Source of the DNA: Sphingomonas psychrotolerans
GTDB taxonomy: Bacteria; Pseudomonadota; Alphaproteobacteria; Sphingomonadales; Sphingomonadaceae
Length of the DNA stretch: 64,000 nt
Assembly: GCF_002796605.1 (NCBI RefSeq)
Contig: NZ_CP024923.1
Coordinates: forward strand, 4,099,501-4,163,500
Direction: 5' to 3'
In this document: piece after piece, positions 36,597 to 45,943 of the stretch
Layout: each line of letters begins with the position of its first letter
How positions within the stretch are numbered: position 1 is the stretch's first letter
The notes under the pieces: generated by a model
The model's database searches: none
Told to the model about the DNA's origin: nothing
The model's input: the letters and a program-made list of their open reading frames with translations, nothing else
Program-made: the position numbers and the translations under genes

Positions 36597-36716
36597 TGGG
36601 AAGGACCTCTTGTCCACGAGGAGATAGTGGCTCTTAGGCCGTTGAATTACGGGAGGTAAAGGGCTGGCGGTTAGCCTTCACGGCTCCCTAACCATTGCGG
36701 GCTAGAGGTTTCGGCC

Positions 36717-38006
36717 ATGTATCACGACCCCGCTCTGGCCTCGCGCGCCAAGGCCGATCCGCGCCCGCGCTCCGCAGTGAGCGGCGCCGTCGGTTTCGTC
36801 GGGCTGGCCGGGATGACCGCCTGGCTGATCGTGGCGCACCATTTCGGCATGAACGGCCCCTATGCGGCGCTGGTCAACGTCCTTGCCTGCGCCTTGCCGA
36901 TGGTGGTCTGGTCGCTCGCAGTCGACAAGGTGCACCGTAATCCCTCGACCGGCATCGACTGGAGTCTGAAGCGGCCGTGGCGCGAGACGCTCGATGGTTC
37001 GGTCACCAAGCTCACCGGGCTGTGGCTGACCTGGGGGGCGATCGCCGCAATCTACGCGCTCGGCCGGGTCTGGTGGGACACGCGTTACGCCAATTACCCG
37101 TTCGCCATGTCGTGCTTCGTCGCGATCGCACCGGCATTGTTCGCGCTGTCGGTGCCCTATGTGCTCTGGCTCGACCGCAAGCTGACCGAGCCGCGCGACG
37201 GCGCCTGGTCGCTCGGCGCATGGGCGATGGGCGTCGAGGGCTGGGACCGCGAGGCAATCTTCAATCATCTGCGCAGCTGGGCAGTGAAGGCGTTCTTCCT
37301 CGCCTTCATGGTCGCGATCGTGCCGCCCGGTTTCGCGGAATTCATATCGATCGACCCGATGACGGTACTGCGGAACCCGGTTGCACTGGCGATGTACTGC
37401 GTCACCTTCATGTTCGTGGCCGACGTCGCGTTCGCCACTGCCGGCTACATCCTCACGCTGCGCCCGCTCGACTCGCACATCCGCACCGCCAACCCTTACG
37501 CCGCCGGCTGGACCGCGGCTTTGATCTGCTATCCGCCGTTCCTGCTGATGGGGCAGGGCGGGCCGCTCGATTATCATCAGGGCAGCGCCGATTGGTCGCA
37601 CTGGCTGGGGAGCTTTCCGTGGCTGCTGCCGGCGCTCGGCGCGGTGCTGGTCGCGCTCACTGCGATCTACGCCTGGGCGACGATTGCCTTCGGGCTGCGC
37701 TTCTCGAATCTCACCCATCGCGGCGTGCTGACCCATGGTCCCTATGCCTGGACCCGGCACCCGGCCTATCTCTCGAAGAACCTCTTCTGGTGGCTCTCGA
37801 CCATGCCGTTCCTCGCCACCACCGGCTGGCACGATGCGGTGCGCAACGCTGCAGTGATGGCGTGCGTCAGCGGAGTCTATTATTGGCGCGCGCAGACCGA
37901 GGAACGCCATCTCGGCAGCGATCCGGCCTATCAGGAATATTCCGCCTGGATGGCGCGGAATGCGCCGGTGCCGCGCCTGTTCGACCGGATCCTCGGCCGG
38001 CGTTGA
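36717..38006 (+). CDS. Isoprenylcysteine carboxylmethyltransferase-like (ICMT/PEMT) membrane protein
   Basis: A 429-residue protein with about ten TM helices. The C-terminal third carries the ICMT/phospholipid methyltransferase SAM motif: LTHRGVLTHGPYAWTRHPAYLSKNLFWWL, then the TEERHLGSDPAYQEY pair of Glu. The long N-terminal membrane part (about 300 residues) is unlike the short ICMT core and has no recognised name. Substrate may be a lipid or isoprenoid. It stands between divergent and tandem genes without overlaps. Confidence 0.82.
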   Translation: MYHDPALASRAKADPRPRSAVSGAVGFVGLAGMTAWLIVAHHFGMNGPYAALVNVLACALPMVVWSLAVDKVHRNPSTGIDWSLKRPWRETLDGSVTKLTGLWLTWGAIAAIYALGRVWWDTRYANYPFAMSCFVAIAPALFALSVPYVLWLDRKLTEPRDGAWSLGAWAMGVEGWDREAIFNHLRSWAVKAFFLAFMVAIVPPGFAEFISIDPMTVLRNPVALAMYCVTFMFVADVAFATAGYILTLRPLDSHIRTANPYAAGWTAALICYPPFLLMGQGGPLDYHQGSADWSHWLGSFPWLLPALGAVLVALTAIYAWATIAFGLRFSNLTHRGVLTHGPYAWTRHPAYLSKNLFWWLSTMPFLATTGWHDAVRNAAVMACVSGVYYWRAQTEERHLGSDPAYQEYSAWMARNAPVPRLFDRILGRR

Positions 38007-38107
38007 GCGCTGCGAACCGCCCTCGGCTGGTCGCGCGGGACTAGCCTTTGGGTCGTTTCGCCCATATGCCGCAAGTCAGTGGGCATGTGATCACAAAGGG
38101 GAATCTG

Positions 38108-39058
38108 ATGAAAGCGATGCTGTTCGCAGTTTCGGTGGCAACCGCGGCCTTGGCGGTGACGCCGGCCGCCGCGCAGGGTGCGCGCGCCTCCAAGGGCCAG
38201 AAGATGCAGGAAGCCGCCGCGTCCGACGTGCCGCGTTGCGCGCGCAAGCTCGGCACGGTCGCGATCATGGACGGTGACGATCCCAGCTATTGGACCCAGA
38301 ACCAGCTGGCGCCGCCGCAGAAGCTGTTGCGCGTGCTCGTCCAGCGTTCGGGCTGCTTCAACATCGTCGATCGCGGCACCGGCCTCAATGCCGCGACGCG
38401 CGAGCGCAACATCGGCGCGGGCCTCGGTATGCAGCGCGGCTCCAATGTCGGCCAAGGTCAGATCAAGGCGGCCGATTATGTGCTGGTCGCCGAGATCCAG
38501 AGCGCGAACAGCAATGTCAGCGGCAGCGGTGCTGCGGCCGGCATCGGCGGACTGGTCGGCGGCCGCGTCGGCGGGCTGCTCGGCGGCATCAAGAGCAAGA
38601 AGATGGAAGCCAACACCCAGCTCTCGCTGACCAACGTCCGCACCACCGAGACGATCGCAGTCGAAGAGGGCTATGCCGCCAAGAACAATCTGTCGTTCGG
38701 CGGCGGCGGCTTCCTCGCGATCGGCGGCGCCGTCGGCGGCGGCTATGACAACACCGACATCGGCCGCATCGTCACATTGTCGTTCATCCAGGCGTATAGC
38801 CGGATGGTCACCGGCCTCGGCCTGGTGCGCGACGGTGACGCAGGTACGGCCGGCGCCACGCCGACCAAGACCTTCACTGCGCAGGCTCCCGTCGCGTTGC
38901 GCGCGTCCGCCTCGGCGTCAGCCAGGGTCTTGCGGACGCTGCCTGCGGGCGCGATCGTCTATCCTACTGGCACCAAGAACGGCCTGTGGTGGGAAGTCGC
39001 CGACGAGAACGACAATGTCGGCTGGGTGCTCAATACCAAGCTCGCACCGTCGAACTGA
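38108..39058 (+). CDS. CsgG/HfaB family protein with C-terminal SH3-like domain
   Basis: A 316-residue exported protein. Signal peptide ends AAAQ (about residue 23). The CsgG-like part has RKLGTVAIMDGDDPSYW, LLRVLVQRSGCFNIVDRGTGL, ERNIGAG, IKAADYVLVAEIQSAN and a Gly-rich stretch GGLVGGRVGGLLGG before VNTQLSLTNVRTTET-like strands. The last ~65 residues (PVALRASASASARVLRTLPAG, WWEVADENDNVGWV) are a bacterial SH3 fold. No lipobox, unlike E. coli CsgG. AAGGGGAA precedes the ATG. May be an outer-membrane or peptidoglycan-associated factor. Confidence 0.8.
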   Translation: MKAMLFAVSVATAALAVTPAAAQGARASKGQKMQEAAASDVPRCARKLGTVAIMDGDDPSYWTQNQLAPPQKLLRVLVQRSGCFNIVDRGTGLNAATRERNIGAGLGMQRGSNVGQGQIKAADYVLVAEIQSANSNVSGSGAAAGIGGLVGGRVGGLLGGIKSKKMEANTQLSLTNVRTTETIAVEEGYAAKNNLSFGGGGFLAIGGAVGGGYDNTDIGRIVTLSFIQAYSRMVTGLGLVRDGDAGTAGATPTKTFTAQAPVALRASASASARVLRTLPAGAIVYPTGTKNGLWWEVADENDNVGWVLNTKLAPSN

Positions 39059-39072
39059 CGGCGAGCGTGATA

Positions 39073-39103
39073 TTCCTCCCTCGCGCAAGCGGGGGAGGAT
39101 TTC
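39073..39103 (+). terminator. Hairpin terminator after the CsgG-like gene
   Basis: TCCTCCCTCGC-GCAA-GCGGGGGAGGA forms an 11-bp stem with one wobble, followed by TTTCG. It starts 15 bases after the stop and lies between convergent genes. The same CCTCCC/GGGAGG core recurs near 33351, 55032 and 58014. Confidence 0.6.
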
Positions 39104-39133
39104 GAGCGAGCCGGCCCTACGCCCTGGAACGCT

Positions 39134-40510
39134 CTAGAATTTCGCTTCTTCGTAGACGCGGGTGATATCCCCGGCCCACTCGCCGTTGAACCGGTCGAGC
39201 AGCACCTGCGCCGGGACCTTGCCGGTGCGCACGATCTCGCGCAGCGGGTCGAGGAAGCCGCTCTCATTGTCGCCCGAGGCGTTGAGCCGGGCGCGGGCAT
39301 TGAGGCCGGCGGCCGAGATGTCGAGCACTTCGCCGGCGATGTCCTTGAGCTTGCCGCCGCCGGGGATCGGCGCGTCGAGCGCGAGCCTGGGCACTGCGCT
39401 CCGCAGCGTCTCGCGCTCGTCCATCGACCAGCCTTTGACCAGATCCCACGCCGCGTCGAGCGCGGCATCGTCATAGAGCAATCCGACCCAGAAGGCCGGC
39501 AGCGCGCAGATCCGCCCCCATCGCCCGCCATCGGCGCCGCGCATCTCGAGGAACTGCTTCATCCGCACTTCGGGGAAGGCAGTCGAAAGATGATCCGCCC
39601 AGTCGTCGATCGTCGGCTTGTGGCCGGGATAAGCGGGGAGTTCGCCCTTCAGGAAGTCGCGGAAACTCTGTCCGGCGGCGTCGATATATTTGCCGTCGCG
39701 ATAGACGAAGTACATCGGCACATCGAGGGCATAGTCGGTGTAGCGCTCATAGCCGAAGCCGTCCTCGAACACGAAGGGCAGCATGCCGGTGCGCGCCGGA
39801 TCGGTGTCCGACCAGATGTTGCTGCGGAAGGAGAGGAAGCCGTTGGGCTTGCCTTCGGTGAACGGTGAATTGGCGAACAATGCCGTCGCCAGCGGCTGGA
39901 GCGCGAGCCCGACGCGAAACTTCTTCGCCATATCGGCTTCGGTCGCATAATCGAGATTCACCTGGATCGTGCAGGTGCGCAGCATCATGTCGAGCCCGAG
40001 GCTGCCGACGCGCGGCATGTGGCTCAGCATGATCTTGTAACGGCCCTTGGGCATGATCGGCAGCTCGGCGCGGGTCTTGTCGTGCCACATGCCCAGACCG
40101 AGGAAGCCGATGCCGAGGCGGTCGCCGACTTCCTTGACCTGCTGGAGGTGCCGTCCGGTCTCGGCGCAGGTCTCGTGCAAATTCTCGAGCGGAGCGCCGG
40201 AAAGCTCGAACTGGCCGGCGGGCTCGAGGCTGATCGCGCCGTCGGGGCCGGAGAGCGCGATGATGTTGTCGCCCTCATAAACGGGCTTCCAGCCATAATG
40301 AGTCAGGCCGATCAACAGCGCGTGGATGCCGCCGGGCTCCTCATAGCTGGGCGCGCGGTGATCGGCGGTCTTCCAATAAACGAACTTCTCGTGCTCGGTG
40401 CCGATCCGCCAGCGGTCCTTCGGCTTCTCGCCGCGAGCGAAATAGTCCACCAGCTGGGCACGATCCTCGATGACCGCTGCGTTGCTGTCCGAAACGGTCT
40501 TCGTGCTCAT
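39134..40510 (-). CDS. gshA: Glutamate-cysteine ligase (plant/alphaproteobacterial type)
   Basis: A 458-residue enzyme of the first step of glutathione synthesis: ATP-dependent joining of glutamate and cysteine. Family features are WRIGTEHEKFVY, SLEPAGQFELSGAPLENLHETCAE, GLGMWHDKT, IMLSHMPRVGSLGLDMMLRTCTIQVNLDY and FLEMRGADGG. This is GCS2/plant-type (EgtA-like fold), not the gammaproteobacterial GshA. Start at MSTKTVSD, preferred over an upstream ATG that adds ten basic residues. Confidence 0.94.
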   Translation of the reverse strand: MSTKTVSDSNAAVIEDRAQLVDYFARGEKPKDRWRIGTEHEKFVYWKTADHRAPSYEEPGGIHALLIGLTHYGWKPVYEGDNIIALSGPDGAISLEPAGQFELSGAPLENLHETCAETGRHLQQVKEVGDRLGIGFLGLGMWHDKTRAELPIMPKGRYKIMLSHMPRVGSLGLDMMLRTCTIQVNLDYATEADMAKKFRVGLALQPLATALFANSPFTEGKPNGFLSFRSNIWSDTDPARTGMLPFVFEDGFGYERYTDYALDVPMYFVYRDGKYIDAAGQSFRDFLKGELPAYPGHKPTIDDWADHLSTAFPEVRMKQFLEMRGADGGRWGRICALPAFWVGLLYDDAALDAAWDLVKGWSMDERETLRSAVPRLALDAPIPGGGKLKDIAGEVLDISAAGLNARARLNASGDNESGFLDPLREIVRTGKVPAQVLLDRFNGEWAGDITRVYEEAKF

Positions 40511-40568
40511 CCGCGGGCCTTTAGCTGCGCGTGAGGACACGCGCCAGTCGCAATTTCATACCGTTCGG

Positions 40569-41309
40569 TCACCAATCGCCGACCGTTCCCATCCAAAGAC
40601 TTACGGCGGCCGCTGCCGCGGTTTCAGCGCGCAGGATACGCGGACCGAGCGCAATTCCAATCGCTTTCGGATGCGCCCGGATCGCCTCGCGCTCCTCGGC
40701 GTCGAAGCCGCCTTCGGGGCCGACCAGGATCGCGCCGGGGCCGGGACGGGCGCGCATCGCTTCCAGCGCGGGCATGCCGCCGGTCTCGTCGGCGAAGAAC
40801 AATGCGCGTTCGACGGGCCAGTCGCGCAGCATCGCGGGGAGCTTCACCGGCTCGACCAGCTCTGGCAGCGCGGTGCGGCCGCATTGCTCGGCCGCCTCGA
40901 TCATGTGGCTGCGCAGCCGACCGAGGTTTAGCTTGTCAACCACGGCGCGTCGCGTGAGCACCGGTGCGAGCCGTGCGACGCCCAGCTCGCATGCCTTTTC
41001 GGCGACCCAGTCGATCCGACCCTTTTTGATCGGTGCGGCGCACAGCCACAGATCGGGCACCGGCTCGCGTTCGCGCAGCCTTTCGACTACATCGAGCACG
41101 ATATCCCGCCTGCCGACCGCCTGCGCGATGCCGAGCCATTCGCCGGTGATGTCGTCGAACAGCTTGACCGGATCGCCCGTCTTCAGCCGCATCACCTGGA
41201 TCAGATAATGCGCGGGCGGGCCATCGATGCGCAGCGGGCCGGGCGCGAGTTCGGTCTCGACGAACAGGCGCGGAGTGGATTGCGGCGGCCAGGCGGGGGT
41301 TGCGGGCAT
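40569..41309 (-). CDS. rsmE: 16S rRNA (uracil(1498)-N(3))-methyltransferase RsmE
   Basis: A 246-residue SPOUT methyltransferase that modifies U1498 of 16S rRNA. N-terminal PUA-like domain with HYLIQVMRLKTGDPVKLFD; catalytic half with PIKKGRIDWVAEKACELGV, RSHMIEAAEQCGRTALPEL, LVGPEGGFDAEEREAI and LGPRILRAETAAAAA, which form the knot. Start at MPATPAW. It lies upstream of gshA on the same strand, a common alphaproteobacterial pairing. Confidence 0.95.
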   Translation of the reverse strand: MPATPAWPPQSTPRLFVETELAPGPLRIDGPPAHYLIQVMRLKTGDPVKLFDDITGEWLGIAQAVGRRDIVLDVVERLREREPVPDLWLCAAPIKKGRIDWVAEKACELGVARLAPVLTRRAVVDKLNLGRLRSHMIEAAEQCGRTALPELVEPVKLPAMLRDWPVERALFFADETGGMPALEAMRARPGPGAILVGPEGGFDAEEREAIRAHPKAIGIALGPRILRAETAAAAAVSLWMGTVGDW

Positions 41310-41310
41310 T

Positions 41311-41949
41311 TCAATCGAACGGAGGCGTGCGTTGGGCAGCGAGCTCCCGATCAATGTCGTCGGCGATGGCCGCGGCGTCCGTATCCCCTGGCTGCGCACG
41401 CAGCGCGTCGCGTCTCGCGATCAGCGCGGACTTCCGCTCGCTCCCCGGCAATGCGGCGATTGCAACATAGGTCCGTACTGCCTTCACCCAACGCGAGTCA
41501 TCCGATGGCACGTCTTCGGATACGCGCGCGAAAGGATAGCCGGCGAAAACCAGTTTCCCTGCCTTGCGCTCGAAGAACAGCAGCAGCTTCATGTCCTTCG
41601 CGAAAACGTAGCGGGTACACCCGCCGCCCAGCGCATCGGAATTGGGTTGTCTCAGTTCCCGGGGATCGCTGCGGGTGATCATCTCCCGCGCCTTCGCGAG
41701 CCAGCCGCCAAGCGCCACTTGCTGCGGCAATGCGCTGCCTTTGAGCAACAGGGTCGGGCGGACGAGCACCACGCCTCCCGATCCATCCGCCTCCCTGCGC
41801 TCTCCCATGACGGTGCCGACGAAGATGGTGTCGGCGCGGTCGGCAAGCGTGAGGCTGGTCGGCACGCGATAGCCCGACACGACAGAGCAGGCAAATGCGG
41901 GTGCCGCGGTCAGGAATGTGGCTGCAAGAGCGAGGCAGAGCGCGCGCAT
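41311..41949 (-). CDS. Secreted hypothetical protein
   Basis: A 212-residue protein with signal peptide MRALCLALAATFLTAAPAFAC; the cysteine at the end of the signal is in FACSVVSG, not a good lipobox. A second cysteine lies in GGGCTRYVF, and the two may pair. ADTIFVGTVMGERRE resembles tissue-inhibitor/NTR-like 'DIVFVGKV' strands seen in some secreted bacterial proteins, which is weak evidence. It ends one base before the rsmE ATG. Function unknown. Confidence 0.65.
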   Translation of the reverse strand: MRALCLALAATFLTAAPAFACSVVSGYRVPTSLTLADRADTIFVGTVMGERREADGSGGVVLVRPTLLLKGSALPQQVALGGWLAKAREMITRSDPRELRQPNSDALGGGCTRYVFAKDMKLLLFFERKAGKLVFAGYPFARVSEDVPSDDSRWVKAVRTYVAIAALPGSERKSALIARRDALRAQPGDTDAAAIADDIDRELAAQRTPPFD

Positions 41950-42029
41950 GGCGACTCTCTGGCCGATCCGTCCACACGGTTCAACAGGCCTGCTTGATCT
42001 TTGCAGCCGCCCGTCCAAGAAGCGTTGGC

Positions 42030-42944
42030 ATGGTACAACCGGCGCAAATCGTCCCCGACACCGAACATCGCGGGCTGGTCGGGATGCTCCCCGCCGCCCT
42101 GCGCCCCTTCGCGCTGCTTGCCCGGTTCGATCGGCCGATCGGCTGGTGGCTGCTGTTTTGGCCCGGCGCCTGGGCGATCACGCTGTCGGGCAACGCGCTG
42201 GCCCGCTGGGACCTGATCCTCTGGTTCCTGCTTGGCAGCATCGCGATGCGCGGCGCCGGCTGCGTCTATAACGACATCGTCGATCGCGACCTCGACCGAC
42301 AGGTGGCGCGAACTGCCAGCCGGCCACTGGCAAGCGGGGCGGTCTCGCTTCGCGCGGCGTGGATCTGGCTGCTGGCGCTGTGCCTGATCGGGCTGGTCGT
42401 TCTGGTTCAGCTCACGCCGCCGGGTGCAGTCGTAGCGTTGAGCAGCCTCGCGCTGGTCGCCGCCTATCCGTTCATGAAGCGAATCACCTGGTGGCCGCAG
42501 GCGTGGCTTGGGCTCGTCTTCTCCTGGGCTGCTCTGGTCGGCTGGGCTGAAGCGCCGGAGAGTGCGCGGCTCCCGGGATTGCTGCTTTACGTCGGCTGCA
42601 TCTTCTGGGTGATCGGCTACGACACGATCTATGCACTGCAGGATGTGGAGGACGATGCACTGGTCGGCGTCCGCTCCTCGGCACGGCGACTGGGAAGCCG
42701 GGTCCGCGGCGGCGTCGCCGGCTTTTATGCGGCTGCCCTCGCTTTTTGGGGCGCGGCCATCTGGCAGCTCCGCCCGGATCCGCTGGCACTTGCGGCCTTG
42801 CTCCCGATGGCGCTCCATCTCGGCTGGCAGGTGGCGACTTTGGTCCCCGCCGACGGTGCCAATGCGCTCCATCGCTTCCGCTCGAACCGCAATGCCGGGT
42901 TGTTGATGTTCGCCGCCTGCTTCGTCGTTGGTCAGACGCTTTGA
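42030..42944 (+). CDS. ubiA: 4-hydroxybenzoate octaprenyltransferase (UbiA)
   Basis: A 304-residue membrane prenyltransferase that attaches the polyprenyl chain to 4-hydroxybenzoate in ubiquinone synthesis. Both Mg-diphosphate motifs are visible: first CVYNDIVDRDLDRQVARTASRPLASG, second YDTIYALQDVEDD. RFDRPIGWWLLFWPGAW at the N-terminus marks the UbiA subgroup of 4HB transferases. About eight TM helices. Start at the ATG giving the usual N-terminus. Confidence 0.95.
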   Translation: MVQPAQIVPDTEHRGLVGMLPAALRPFALLARFDRPIGWWLLFWPGAWAITLSGNALARWDLILWFLLGSIAMRGAGCVYNDIVDRDLDRQVARTASRPLASGAVSLRAAWIWLLALCLIGLVVLVQLTPPGAVVALSSLALVAAYPFMKRITWWPQAWLGLVFSWAALVGWAEAPESARLPGLLLYVGCIFWVIGYDTIYALQDVEDDALVGVRSSARRLGSRVRGGVAGFYAAALAFWGAAIWQLRPDPLALAALLPMALHLGWQVATLVPADGANALHRFRSNRNAGLLMFAACFVVGQTL

Positions 42945-42975
42945 CCTTGCGGGGCAGGCTCCCTAAGTCGCTGCG

Positions 42976-44322
42976 ATGCTGACCGAGTCCCAAGCCTGCG
43001 AACGCGTCCATGACATCGTCGATCGTGCACGCGCGGCGGGCGCCGATATGTCCGACGCCGTGTTCGCCGCGGATCGTTCGCTGTCGGTGTCGGTGCGGAT
43101 GGGTGCGCTCGAGGATGTCGAGCGTTCGGAGAGCGAGGAACTCGGCCTGCGCGTCTTCGTCGGGCACCGCTCGGCAAGCGTCTCGACTTCGGACCTCAGC
43201 ACCGATGCGCTCGACGCCCTGGTCGAGCGCGCGATTGCGATGGCGCGCGAGGCGCCCGAGGACAAATGGGCCGGCCTCGCCCCGCAGGAGCGGCTGCTGC
43301 ACGGCAGCCCGCCTTTGCTCGACCTCGACGACGGCGCGAACGAGGCGCCCGAGGTGTTGAAGCTGCGCGCGCTTGCCGCCGAGGAGGCCGCGCGCGCCGT
43401 CCCGGGCGTGACCAACAGCGAAGGAGCCGGCGCGGGCGCCAGCCGTTCGGTCATGGCGATCGCGACGAGCCACGGCTTCACCGGCGTCTATGCCCAGACC
43501 AGCCACGGCGTCTCGGCGAGCGTGCTCGCGGGGAGCGGCGGTGCGATGGAGCGCGATCATGCGCATCACAGCGCGCGCCACGCCGCGATGGTCGACGCAC
43601 CCGAAGCGATCGGCCGGCTGGCGGGCGAGCGCGCAGTGGCGCGACTCGATCCGGTCAAAGTGCAAAGCGGCGCGATGCCGGTAATATTCGATCGCCGCGT
43701 CTCGGCAGGGCTGGTCGGACATCTGCTCGGCGCGATTTCCGGCGCGGCGATCACGCGCAAGACGAGCTTCCTGCTCGATTGCCTCGGCAAGCAGGTCTTC
43801 GCGAAAGGCGTGACGATCTGCGACGATCCGCACCGCCCGCGCGGACTGCGCTCGCGGCCCTTCGACGGCGAGGGCCTGCCGGTGCTCCCGATCAAGCTGA
43901 TCGATCAAGGCATGCTCGAGACGTGGCTGCTCGACAGCGCCTCGGCCCGGCAGCTGGGGCTCGAGCCGACGGGGCATGCCGCGCGCGGCGGTGCCGGTGC
44001 GCCGGGCGTCGCGCCGAGCAACCTTTATATGCAGCCCGGCAGCATTCCGCCCGAGACGTTGGTTGGCGAGATCGAGCGCGGCATCCTCGTCACCGAGCTG
44101 ATCGGGCAAGGGGTCAACAGCATTACCGGCGATTACAGCCGCGGCGCCGCGGGCTTTCTGATCGAGAATGGCGAGATCACCCGCCCGGTCTCGGAGATCA
44201 CGATCGCGAGCAACCTGAAGGACATGTTCCTCGCGCTGACCCCGGCCAACGATCTCGAGTTCCGCTTTGGCATCAACGCGCCGACCCTGCGCATCGACGG
44301 GATGACCATCGCCGGTGCGTGA
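42976..44322 (+). CDS. pmbA: TldD/PmbA family metalloprotease subunit PmbA (TldE)
   Basis: A 448-residue protein of the TldE/PmbA half of the TldD-TldE protease, which degrades unfolded peptides and matures some peptide antibiotics. It has the N-terminal DRSLSVSVRMGALEDVERSESEELGLRVFVGHRSA and the C-terminal ERGILVTELIGQGVNSITGDYSRGAAGFLIENGE. TldE lacks its own HExxxH and relies on TldD; no tldD is in this window. It overlaps the next gene by eight bases. Confidence 0.94.
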   Translation: MLTESQACERVHDIVDRARAAGADMSDAVFAADRSLSVSVRMGALEDVERSESEELGLRVFVGHRSASVSTSDLSTDALDALVERAIAMAREAPEDKWAGLAPQERLLHGSPPLLDLDDGANEAPEVLKLRALAAEEAARAVPGVTNSEGAGAGASRSVMAIATSHGFTGVYAQTSHGVSASVLAGSGGAMERDHAHHSARHAAMVDAPEAIGRLAGERAVARLDPVKVQSGAMPVIFDRRVSAGLVGHLLGAISGAAITRKTSFLLDCLGKQVFAKGVTICDDPHRPRGLRSRPFDGEGLPVLPIKLIDQGMLETWLLDSASARQLGLEPTGHAARGGAGAPGVAPSNLYMQPGSIPPETLVGEIERGILVTELIGQGVNSITGDYSRGAAGFLIENGEITRPVSEITIASNLKDMFLALTPANDLEFRFGINAPTLRIDGMTIAGA

Positions 44323-45094
44323 TCTGGCCGCCGAAGTCGAGAACATCGCCGCCGATGCGGGGCGGTTCGCGATCAAATTGTGGGACACCGATTTCCGACG
44401 CTGGGAGAAATCGCCCGGCAATCCGGTCTGCGCGGTCGATCTCGAGGTCGACGGGATGCTGCGCTACCGGTTGAGCGAATTGCTTCCCGACGCCGGCTGG
44501 TTGTCCGAAGAGACGATCGACAATGCCGCGCGGCTCGATGCCGAGCGGATCTGGGTGGTCGATCCGATCGACGGGACACGCGATTATCTGCGCGGGCGGC
44601 CGGGTTGGGCCGTGTCGGTCGCGTTGGTCGACAAGGGGCGGCCGGTGATCGGCGTGCTCGATGCGCCGGCGCGGAACGAAGTGTGGACCGCGCAGGCGGG
44701 GGCGGGCGCGTTCCGTAACGGCGAGCGCCTGCGCGTGACCGAGCGCACTGAACTGGCCGGAGCGCGCGTGCCGGCCGACCAGCTCCCCAAGGTCGATCAC
44801 GATCTGGTGACGGTCGCCAAGCCCAATTCGATCGCCTTGCGCATCGCGATGGTCGCGGCGGGCGAGGCCGATCTGCTCGCGACGATCCGCTGGGGCAATG
44901 AATGGGACATCGCCGCGGCGGTGCTGCTCGCCGAGGAGGCCGGCGCCTCGGTCAGCGACGCATTCGGTCGGCCGCTGGCCTTCAACACGCCCGACGCGCA
45001 GGCGTTCGGGGTGTTGACGACGAGCCCCGGCATTCACACCGCCGCGGTCGCGCGGCTTGCCGATCGCGCGAAGGAAGCGATCGGCAAGCGCTGA
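44315..45094 (+). CDS. Inositol monophosphatase family protein (CysQ-like)
   Basis: A 259-residue Mg-dependent phosphatase. Metal-site motifs are the Glu pair in GWLSEETIDN, the DPIDGTRDY core and the C-terminal WGNEWDIAAAVLLAEEAGAS. The arrangement fits 3'(2'),5'-bisphosphate nucleotidase (CysQ), which recycles PAP from sulfate assimilation, but inositol-1-phosphatase activity is also possible. The GTG start lies inside the end of pmbA (eight-base overlap). Convergent with the SDR gene three bases away. Confidence 0.88.
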   Translation: MRDLAAEVENIAADAGRFAIKLWDTDFRRWEKSPGNPVCAVDLEVDGMLRYRLSELLPDAGWLSEETIDNAARLDAERIWVVDPIDGTRDYLRGRPGWAVSVALVDKGRPVIGVLDAPARNEVWTAQAGAGAFRNGERLRVTERTELAGARVPADQLPKVDHDLVTVAKPNSIALRIAMVAAGEADLLATIRWGNEWDIAAAVLLAEEAGASVSDAFGRPLAFNTPDAQAFGVLTTSPGIHTAAVARLADRAKEAIGKR

Positions 45095-45097
45095 AGC

Positions 45098-45862
45098 TCA
45101 GGTCTTGGTGACCGAAGCGCCGCCATCGACCGCCATCGCCGATCCCGTGACGAAGCTCGCTTCGTCGGAAAGCAGGAACGCCGCCGCGCGGGCGATCTCC
45201 TCGGGCTCGGCGAGCCGCCGCAGCGCGTGGAGCTTCTGGATGAATTCGAGCACTTCAGGTCCGGCGCCGCGCGCGGTGTTGGCCGGCGTGTCGGTACCGC
45301 CCACGACCAGCGCGTTGACCCGAATGCCCCCCTCGCCATGCTCGACCGCGAGCCCCTGGGCGAGGCCGACCAAGGCAGCCTTGGTCGCGGCATAGGCCGC
45401 CATGCCGGGCAATCCGGCGCCGACCCCGACGAAGCTCGAGGTGAACAGCAATGCGCCGCCGCCGCGCCGGCGCAGCGCCGGGATCTGGTGCTTGGCGCCG
45501 AGGAACGCGCCGGTGACGTTGGTGTCGACCAGCGTGCGCCACGCCTCGAGCGGCAATTCCTCGAGGGGGCCCATATCGCCGACAATCCCGGCGTTGTTGA
45601 ACGCCGCGTCCAGCCCGCCGAAGCGATCCTCCGCAATACGCACCAGCGCTCGCGCCGTGTCTTCGTCGCGGACATCGCCGGCCAGCGCTTCCGCCTTGCC
45701 ACCCGTCGCCGAGATTTCCGCGCAGAGCTCGGCAAGGGCATCGGCGCTGCGCCCTGAGAGCACCAGTCTGGCGCCCTCGGCGGCGAGCAGCCGCGCCGTC
45801 GCCAGCCCGATGCCCGAACTGGCGCCGGTGACGAGTATTACCTTGTTCGAAAATCTGGGCAT
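45098..45862 (-). CDS. SDR family oxidoreductase
   Basis: A 254-residue classical short-chain dehydrogenase/reductase. Cofactor motif VTGASSGIGLATA, NNAG as NNAGIVGD, catalytic Ser in LFTSSFVG and Tyr/Lys in AAYAATKAAL; the C-terminal LLSDEASFVTGSAMAVDGG is usual. The third of three close ATGs was chosen because AAGG lies nine bases before it. An Arg after the glycine motif (SGRSADAL) favours NADP(H). Substrate unknown. Confidence 0.9.
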   Translation of the reverse strand: MPRFSNKVILVTGASSGIGLATARLLAAEGARLVLSGRSADALAELCAEISATGGKAEALAGDVRDEDTARALVRIAEDRFGGLDAAFNNAGIVGDMGPLEELPLEAWRTLVDTNVTGAFLGAKHQIPALRRRGGGALLFTSSFVGVGAGLPGMAAYAATKAALVGLAQGLAVEHGEGGIRVNALVVGGTDTPANTARGAGPEVLEFIQKLHALRRLAEPEEIARAAAFLLSDEASFVTGSAMAVDGGASVTKT

Positions 45863-45943
45863 CGAGAACATCCTTTTGTCGCGCAACCGTGCGCGGCGTC
45901 GGGATGTCAGGTCGCGGTCGGTGCCGCTTCCCGGCGCTTGCCC

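Noticed and set aside
42484-44421. 645-codon minus-strand open frame across ubiA and pmbA
   Set aside because: Opposite two clear genes, with no motif and antisense-like composition.
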